A DNA stretch of 64,000 nt from assembly GCF_027579695.1 (NCBI RefSeq), contig NC_083590.1, positions 20,590,610-20,654,609 on the forward strand. The letters are read 5' to 3'. Source of the stretch: Neoarius graeffei (lineage: Eukaryota; Chordata; Actinopteri; Siluriformes; Ariidae). A program made the translations under genes and the position numbers. Under the pieces are notes generated by a model. The model did no database searches and was not told where the DNA came from. It saw nothing but the letters and a program-made list of their open reading frames with translations. Every line of letters begins with the position of its first letter. Within the stretch, counting starts at the first letter, position 1. Of this stretch, positions 58,014 to 64,000 are shown in pieces.

Positions 58014-58384
58014 GTGGCGGCATGGTGGTGTAGTGGTTAGCGCTGTCGCCTCACAGCAAGAAGGTCCGGGTTCGAGCCCCGTGGCTGGTGAGGGCCTTTC
58101 TGTGTGGAGTTTGCATGTTCTCCCCGTGTCCGCGTGGGTTTCCTCTGGGTGCTCCGGTTTCCCCCACAGTCCAAAGACATGCAGGTTAGGTTAACTGGTG
58201 ACTCTAAATTGACCGTAAGTGTGAATGTGAATGGTTGTCTGTGTCTGTGTCAGCCCTGTGATGACCTGGCGACTTGACCAGGGTGTACCCCACCTTTCGC
58301 CCGTAGTCAGCTGGGATAGGCTCCAGCTTGCCTGCGACCCTGTAGAACAGGATAAAGCGGCTAGAGATAATGAGATGAGATGAG
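58014..58384 (+). repeat. SINE-1, full length (GATGA tail)
   Basis: Head GCATGGTGGTGTAGTGGTTA, tail GAGATGAGATGAG; lies inside the Tc1-type element. Confidence 0.92.
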
Positions 58385-58395
58385 AAAATATTCGT

Positions 58396-58738
58396 GGGTA
58401 GCATGGTGGTGTAGTGGTCAGCACTGTCGCCTTGCAGCAAGAAGGTTCTGGGTTCAAGCCCAGTGGTCAATGGGGGCCTTTCTGTGTGGAGTTTGCATAT
58501 TCTCCCCGTGTCTGCGTGGGTTTCCTCCGGGTGCTCCGGTTTCCCCCACAGTCCAAAGACATGCAGGTAAGGCTAATTGGTGGCTCTAAATTGACCCTAG
58601 GTGTGAATGGTTGTTTATCTCTAGGTGTCAGCCCTGTGATGATCTGGCAATTTGTCCAGGGTGTACCCTGCCTCTTGCCCATAGTCAGCTGGGATAAGTT
58701 CCAGTTTGCCCCTGACCCTGTACAAGAGAAGTGGTGAT
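58396..58738 (+). repeat. SINE-1, second copy in tandem (GGATGG tail)
   Basis: Begins 11 bases after the previous copy's tail, in the same orientation, but is clearly more diverged. The two are therefore separate insertions and not a duplication. Confidence 0.9.
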
Positions 58739-59102
58739 GGATGGTTGGAAAGTAGCCACCGTTTACCTCGATGACACTTTGCACTCTATTAACATTATCT
58801 TAATCAGCTTCATGAGATAGTCACCTGGAATGCTTTTCAATTCTCATCAAAAGTTAATTAGTGGACGAGTTTCTTGCGTTCTTAATGTGTTTGAGACCAA
58901 AACAGTAAATAGTAAATAACAAATACAGTAAATAGCCCTATTCCACAACTGTAGTAATCCATGTTATGTCAAGAACCGCTCAGCTAAGTAGATTGAAACA
59001 ACATCCATCATTACTTTAAGACATGAAGTGTTTTTTAATTAATAAGAATAAAGAAAAAACACTGAATTAGAAGGTGGGTCCAAACTTTTGACTGGTCCTG
59101 TA

Positions 59103-60523
59103 TATCAGACATTCCATATCCTCAGTTTCAGCCGATTGCGTCGTTGTCCAGAAAAAAGGATATAGCTTTTGACGTGTAGACCAGGTGCTATAAATATATC
59201 GTAATGGCTTGATTAATGCGTCTTTTACAGTTCCTGGGTCTGTAAAGGACGTCCTCAGAGACTATTCCTGTTCACTTGAATCCATTTAGAATCTATATCA
59301 AGACTAGTGGAAAACCATTAGCTAGAAACTTTACACACTGTTAGAACATAAAGGCACAAGTGAAAATAGTGAGCTTAAGAAAAGTTCTCTGAGCTCCGAA
59401 ATCATTTGTCACAACGTTGAAACCTGTGACTGTGAAAGGTTTGTGTGTGAGAGGTTAGGTTATCCAACGAACCCTTAAAAACAACTCATAAAAAGCAGCC
59501 AGTGTTGTGGTCATGAATAATGCTGTTCTTTGTACAGTATATCAAGACCGAAACCCCCTAAAGGACCTTAACATTCACAGGAGTCCAGAAGGACCCATTA
59601 AAGACTGCAGAGCTTCAGCAACAAACACACACACACTGCCTCACACACTCATACACAGCTCATCCAATCATCGCCCTAATTAACACTTCCTGAGCTGCCA
59701 GGCAACGACTGTCTGGGATGCAGGAACATCTGTAGCCCCCTCAGGGGGACTATCCTGTTTGAATCTGTTTGTGTTTGTGTGTAAGGGAAGTAGGGACATA
59801 CCTCCAGGACAAAATGGCTTATTGCGTGATATTTCTGTTGAAAAAAAATCCACAATGTTCTTTTTATCTTAAGCACAGACAAGTGACAAATTAAAGAAAA
59901 TGACAACATGAAGCAGAAAAGCTTCAACACGCCTTGAAACAGATTCTACAAGTGTTTGGAACTTTACTGGAAGGATTTAAAGCAACGTGAGACCAGTGAT
60001 CAGAGGAAGGTCATGTAATATGTCTTTACTTTCACCAGGAGCATTATGCGTACACACACACACACACACACACACACAGGATGCCAAACACACAATCTAG
60101 CATAATCTAAGCCCCAGGAGATGATGGACATAGCAACAAAAGAGCTGATTATTCTGATCACCGTGGCTGCATATACCAACAACACAACCAACACACACAG
60201 AAGCAGAATCGCTCAAAACACAGCACATATCACATGCACTCCCTCAGGTTTAATAGTGCCAAGGGGAGAAAGATCCTCCCGGAACTTATCCCTTTTTTTT
60301 TTTTTACAGCTGAAGTTCATACACATGATCTGATAAAAGTTGAGCAGTAACAGCAATGTCTTTATGTCACAGTCTCAACAAACTACTGGAGTCAGTGTCT
60401 GAGGGGGTGTATCCAACAGTTCACAAAGTAACACAAATAGTTTCTATGCAAAAATATCAGCATTCCCTACTTTAAACCTATGACTCCCTGATCACCTCAG
60501 GATGGAGAAGATTTCATGTTTAA
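59103..60523. other. Unassigned, 1.4 kb
   Basis: A CA run at 60054-60078 and a T run at 60292-60305. No gene recognised; presumably myo1d intron or intergenic. Confidence 0.4.
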
Positions 60524-60536
60524 AATTGTCCCTAGC

Positions 60537-60581
60537 GACCCTGTAGAACAGGATAAGCGGCTACAGATAATGGATGGATGG
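60537..60581 (+). repeat. SINE-1 3'-tail insertion (45 bp) with 13-bp duplication
   Basis: Only GACCCTGTAGAACAGGATAA to GGATGGATGG is inserted, between direct repeats AATTGTCCCTAGC at 60524-60536 and 60582-60594. Confidence 0.9.
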
Positions 60582-60594
60582 AATTGTCCCTAGC

Positions 60595-60798
60595 TTTTAT
60601 ATTGACATCGCATCACATTTGACGGCAAAGGATAACAAACGAAACCACCTACAGTCTGTATTTTCTATCCCTTCATTTTTTCAGGTTTAAAGGGAAGTGC
60701 TTGAGGTGTAGATGAAAAATAATGCTTTTGGACAAAATCCAGCAAGATCAGAGAAATGAACTGAAAAAAAAAAAGATAAGAAAATCAACTTAAGTACT
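60595..60798. other. Unassigned, 200 bp
   Basis: No feature recognised. Confidence 0.3.
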
Positions 60799-61330
60799 AG
60801 GGGCGGCACGGTGGTGTAGTGGTTAGCGCTGTCGCCTCACAGCAAGAGGGTCCGGGTTCGAGCCCCGTGGCCAATGAGGGCCTTTCTGTGCAGAGTTTGC
60901 ATGTTCTCCCCATGTCTGTGTGGGTTTCCTCCGGGTGCTCCGGTTTCCCCCACAGTCCAAAGACATGCAGGTTAGGTTAACTGGTGACTCTAAATTGACC
61001 GTAGGTGTGAATGTGAGTGTGAATGGTTGTCTGTGTCTATGTGTCAGCCCTGTGATGACCTGGCGAGGTGGGGTACACCCTGGACAAGTCACCAGGTTAT
61101 TGCAGGGCTGACACATAGAGACAACCAACCATTCACAGTCAATTTAGAGCCACCAATTAGCCTAACCTGCATGTCTTTGGACTGTGGGGGAAACCGGAGC
61201 ACCTGGAGGAAACCCATGCAGACATGGGGAGAACATGCAAACTCTACACAGAAAGGCCCCTGTCAGCTGCTGGGCTCGAACCCAGAATCTTCTTACTGTA
61301 AGGCGATAATGCTAACCACTACAACACCAA
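60799..61330. repeat. Two SINE-1 copies in inverted orientation
   Basis: A plus-strand copy from GGGGCGGCACGG (60800) to CCTGGCGA (61066) is joined to a minus-strand copy (61067-61330) that ends at its own tRNA-like head. Both have lost their tails at the junction. The arrangement is a ~530-bp imperfect palindrome. Confidence 0.88.
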
Positions 61331-61399
61331 CCTGTGTAACCTGACTCTGAATATGAATAACTTTCCCAATATGAACATAAGATGCTAGCTACATACCAG

Positions 61400-61495
61400 A
61401 AGCCTTGGCCTAAAGGTTGCTGGTTTGATTCCCTGGACCAGCAGGAATGGCTGAAGTGCCCTTGAGCAATTCACCCAATTGCTCTGGGCTGCCCA
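61400..61495 (+). repeat. Retroposon fragment of family R3/R4 type
   Basis: AAAGGTTGCTGGTTTGATTC followed by GAAGTGCCCTTGAGCAATTC, the same modules as the repeats at 42720 and 43241 in reverse. Confidence 0.6.
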
Positions 61496-62214
61496 TTGCG
61501 CCATGTCCTGTAAGCAGACCCATTTTGACATTCCCATGATTCGATCTCAGCCTCCTTCATTCTGCTTTTGCTCTTTGCACTCTCTTCCTTTCCTTGCACT
61601 TCATCCTTTGCCTAGTAGCGATGTGTTTATTTACAAGGGCTGTCCTTGTCTTATAGATGATCAAATATACAACGTTTTTCTGCTTATACGTATTACACAA
61701 AAAAACAAAACATAATTGGACAACATTTCTTTTCTAATGGAAGCAAGAACTTATTGCTAACCTCTTTGTAAAATGTCTAAAAACTGGCACTATTTGATCA
61801 TTTGATTGACTATTTTTGGATGCACAGTTTAGTAAACCAGTGCTAATGAGAAACGATGAGTGAGTGAGTGAGTGTGGGCTTTGAGAAAGTGCGTCACACG
61901 CATATGGTGCTTCACAGGCCCTCACACCAACAACTAACACATTTCATGGTCATACATTAATCATCATATGGCTTTTACTCCTCTGAAATATCAGACCCAA
62001 TTTCCCTGACTTTTAGCATATTTTTAGCCTCTTTTCATGTATTAATCATGATTAAATCAGTGCCATGTGACCAGGAGAAGAGAAGAGATGTTTCTAATGT
62101 AACTGTAGAAGACATGTTTGTGAGGTTGCATCATATATTCAAAAAATTACTTCTTCAGTAAGAAGGACCAGTTTTGCACAGCCATTCCACCTATTGGTAT
62201 GTTTTTATGAGGAA
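61496..62214. other. Unassigned, 720 bp
   Basis: A short GAGT run at 61857-61873. No gene recognised. Confidence 0.35.
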
Positions 62215-62290
62215 GGAGAAAACCAGAGAACCCAGAGAACCCACGGAGACATGGGGATCACATGTGAAACTCCACACAGAACCACTTTAG
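62215..62290 (-). repeat. Diverged SINE-1 fragment
   Basis: GAGAACCCACGGAGACATGGGG and ACTCCACACAGAA correspond to the middle of SINE-1 in reverse. Confidence 0.55.
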
Positions 62291-62580
62291 AGTTTGAAAT
62301 GTGAAGTTGAAAGATAAAAATTCTTGAAAACATAAATGATCCAAGGGGTCTCAGTAGAAAAAATGGTCTCAATAGGCCACTAGGTGCAATAGATAATAAG
62401 GATATTTCATCACTGCCTAAAAGCGGCGCTCCTGAGGAGCGTATGAGCAAAATATTTGCAAGGGCATAAAATCATCCTGAATAGAATAATAATATTATAG
62501 CACCATGAATGAACTATTGAATTGTGTAGTTAATGTTTTTCACCTCAATAAATCGCTGCATTGTCTTGTGACAGTCAGTG

Positions 62581-63577
62581 CGTTTACATGCACATAGAGA
62601 GAATCGAATTTCTGCCGTTGCTCGACTGAAATCGAAGTTCAAAATGCCATGTATACACCTTAATTCGGCTGAAATTGAACCGAACTTGATTTCTCGGAAT
62701 CGAGCTACACGACCTAGTTTATGCGATTTCTGCCGAGCTACTTAGTGCATGTATACCCTATCGAGCTAGTAGTCGAGCTACTTACTGCCCCTTCCGGAAG
62801 TGACGAGTGACGAGACCACAAGCGGGAAACACAACAGCCTCGGTCGGCATGACAACAGTAGTAGCGAGCAGCAGAAGAGGTCAGGAGGAACAAACGAAGA
62901 AGAGAAAATGGCGATGTAGAGCTCTCTGAAGGGTGGGTGGAGCACAGAGGACGGCAGGACAAAGCTTCTGGTACTAATAGGCTTTTTATTGTCAGACTTT
63001 TCAGTTTAACAGCCTACTTTTATTCTTGAGAGAAACACACACGCGCGCGCTGTGTTCTAGTCCCGGGATGAGCTCTGCTCTCCCTCTGCCTCCTTAAATA
63101 GGGCGTGGTTACTGGGAAGACACACAAACACAGGTTAATTACCGTCAGGTGTAGTGATTCTGCCACTCACCTTCCCTGGCTCCGCCCTCCTGTCACAGAC
63201 CGGCACTTGACCACGCCCCCACTGCCACAGGCAAGCAGAAACGTGCACTTCTGGAGCAATGAGGAGAAAGAGTTCATGCTCATTCAGCTTAAGGAGTTGA
63301 ATATATTAAAATTCATGGACGGGAGAAAAACGCGCAATGGAGAACACAGAACTGATAACTTTGTTTACACTCTTGAATAGCTCTTCTTCATGACGACAAC
63401 CGGAAGTGTACCAACACGATGGGGCGTGTAGCGCCACCTGTGGCTCGGGTGCACAATGCATCTCACACAATAGCCCGATTTCATTGTGTGCATGTACGAT
63501 TGGATTTCTCTGGCACCCTGCTGGGACCTTCAGCTCGATTACCGACAGCAGCTCGATTTGGATGTGCATGTAAACGT
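62581..63577. mobile_element. ~1.0-kb element with CGTTTACATGCAC ends and a Myb/SANT relic
   Basis: CGTTTACATGCACAT (62581) and its inverse ATGTGCATGTAAACG (63562-63576) are the ends. AGTCAGTG lies on both sides (62573-62580 and 63578-63585). Near each end are several TCGAGCT/AGCTCGA motifs. The interior contains a Myb/SANT-like coding fragment. A Myb/SANT gene suggests PIF-Harbinger, but an 8-bp flank is atypical for that group. Confidence 0.65.
63240..63380 (+). pseudogene. Myb/SANT-like DNA-binding domain fragment
   Basis: Reads VHFWSNEEKEFMLIQLKELN then ILKFMDGRKTRNGE: the W-S/T-x-E-E start and hydrophobic second helix of a Myb/SANT-like domain as found in accessory proteins of Harbinger elements. 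Trp at 63252 is the first conserved aromatic. The frame ends at TAG 63378 without the later helices. Confidence 0.6.
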
Positions 63578-63756
63578 AGTCAGTGAGACCAATAATGAGA
63601 TACGCATTGCAGTTACGATACATATTTATTCCTTTCTTTGACACCCAGAAACAACACCATAACATTTATTATGGTGTGACTCTGCTGGGTGCCTGGTGGA
63701 CAGCAGTGAACCAGCAACTTCACGTTACATCAGTACTATATAGTTACGATCTGTAC

Positions 63757-63850
63757 TCGAGTTGAGGGGGGATGGGGGGGATGCCATCCCCCCGGAATAA
63801 AAAATGGTCAAAATCATCCCCCCTCTAAAACGGGCATCCCCCCTCCCTTC
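63757..63850. repeat. G/C-run palindromic repeat fragment
   Basis: GGGGGGATGCCATCCCCCC and several further CATCCCCC units. Related GTGGGGGGGATGAAACGTAC and GCATCCCCCGC lie at 37116-37147. Part of an unidentified dispersed repeat. Confidence 0.5.
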
Positions 63851-64000
63851 CCTTGAGCAATTGTATCAATAAATGTGGACATTACTTCTATTTAACATTG
63901 GAATTAGAAATGCCATTCCACGTAGCTTTACTGAAACTGAGCATACAATAAGCTACCACGAGAGAGGGCACGCGCAAGCGAAGCATTTGAGGAGGTGACA

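Larger units (their letters stand above)
56675..59100. mobile_element. Tc1-type element enlarged by later insertions
   Basis: The ends ACCGGTCAAAAGTTTGGACA and GTCCAAACTTTTGACTGGTC are inverted copies next to TA (56673-56674 and 59101-59102). Typical inner sequence, CTGAAGACATCAAAACTATG, follows at 57902. Inside are a 1.1-kb THAP element (56743-57881) and two SINE-1 copies. No Tc1 transposase remains. Confidence 0.82.

Overview
This window looks like nuclear DNA from a ray-finned fish, almost certainly a teleost. Reasons: one vertebrate neuronal gene in a single coding exon, one terminal exon of a class I myosin, and dense fish-type repeats (tRNA-derived SINEs, Tc1, hAT and PIF-Harbinger elements, di-, tri- and tetranucleotide microsatellites). 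I see no bacterial gene organisation, no CRISPR array, no rRNA and no genuine tRNA gene. The species cannot be fixed from the sequence alone.

Layout. 1-8820 is the right-hand end of a head-to-tail array of 1.3-2.3 kb units. Each unit ends in a stem-loop followed by CTAG and then T, which is the 3' signature of a Helitron. 8821-13450 is a patchwork of DNA-transposon relics, including a nearly perfect 229-bp foldback and two THAP-domain fragments. 13621-16680 is a 2.1-kb internally repetitive element lying between long trinucleotide microsatellites. 17692-18654 is cdk5r1, encoding the p35 activator of the neuronal kinase CDK5, and it is intact. 20782-34700 is nested transposons: a two-gene PIF-Harbinger deletion derivative, a 2.0-kb hAT with an exact 8-bp target duplication, and a family carrying a recurring first exon. 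34883-43500 is mostly repeats, including a GAAA compound satellite and a 36-bp minisatellite. 43600-43759 (minus strand) is the terminal coding exon of a class I myosin, most likely myo1d. 44240-64000 is again nested retroposons and DNA transposons. It includes a structurally intact 1595-bp Tc1-like element (transposase 54867-55889) and a THAP-bearing element inside a Tc1-type element.

How the genes relate. Only two host genes are supported, cdk5r1 (+) and the last exon of myo1d (-). They face each other tail to tail, which is the arrangement I recall at the human CDK5R1-MYO1D locus. The roughly 25 kb between them is largely inserted repeats. Everything else is mobile or tandemly repeated DNA, and the order of insertion can often be read from target-site duplications.

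I found no convincing new multi-gene system. The items most worth a second look are the tandem Helitron-type array and its shared segment with a transposon 55 kb away, the intact Tc1 copy, the THAP element with 8-bp flanking repeats, and the repeated first-exon module that ends each time at a splice donor. Family assignments rest on reading motifs and repeat ends by eye; no database search was run.
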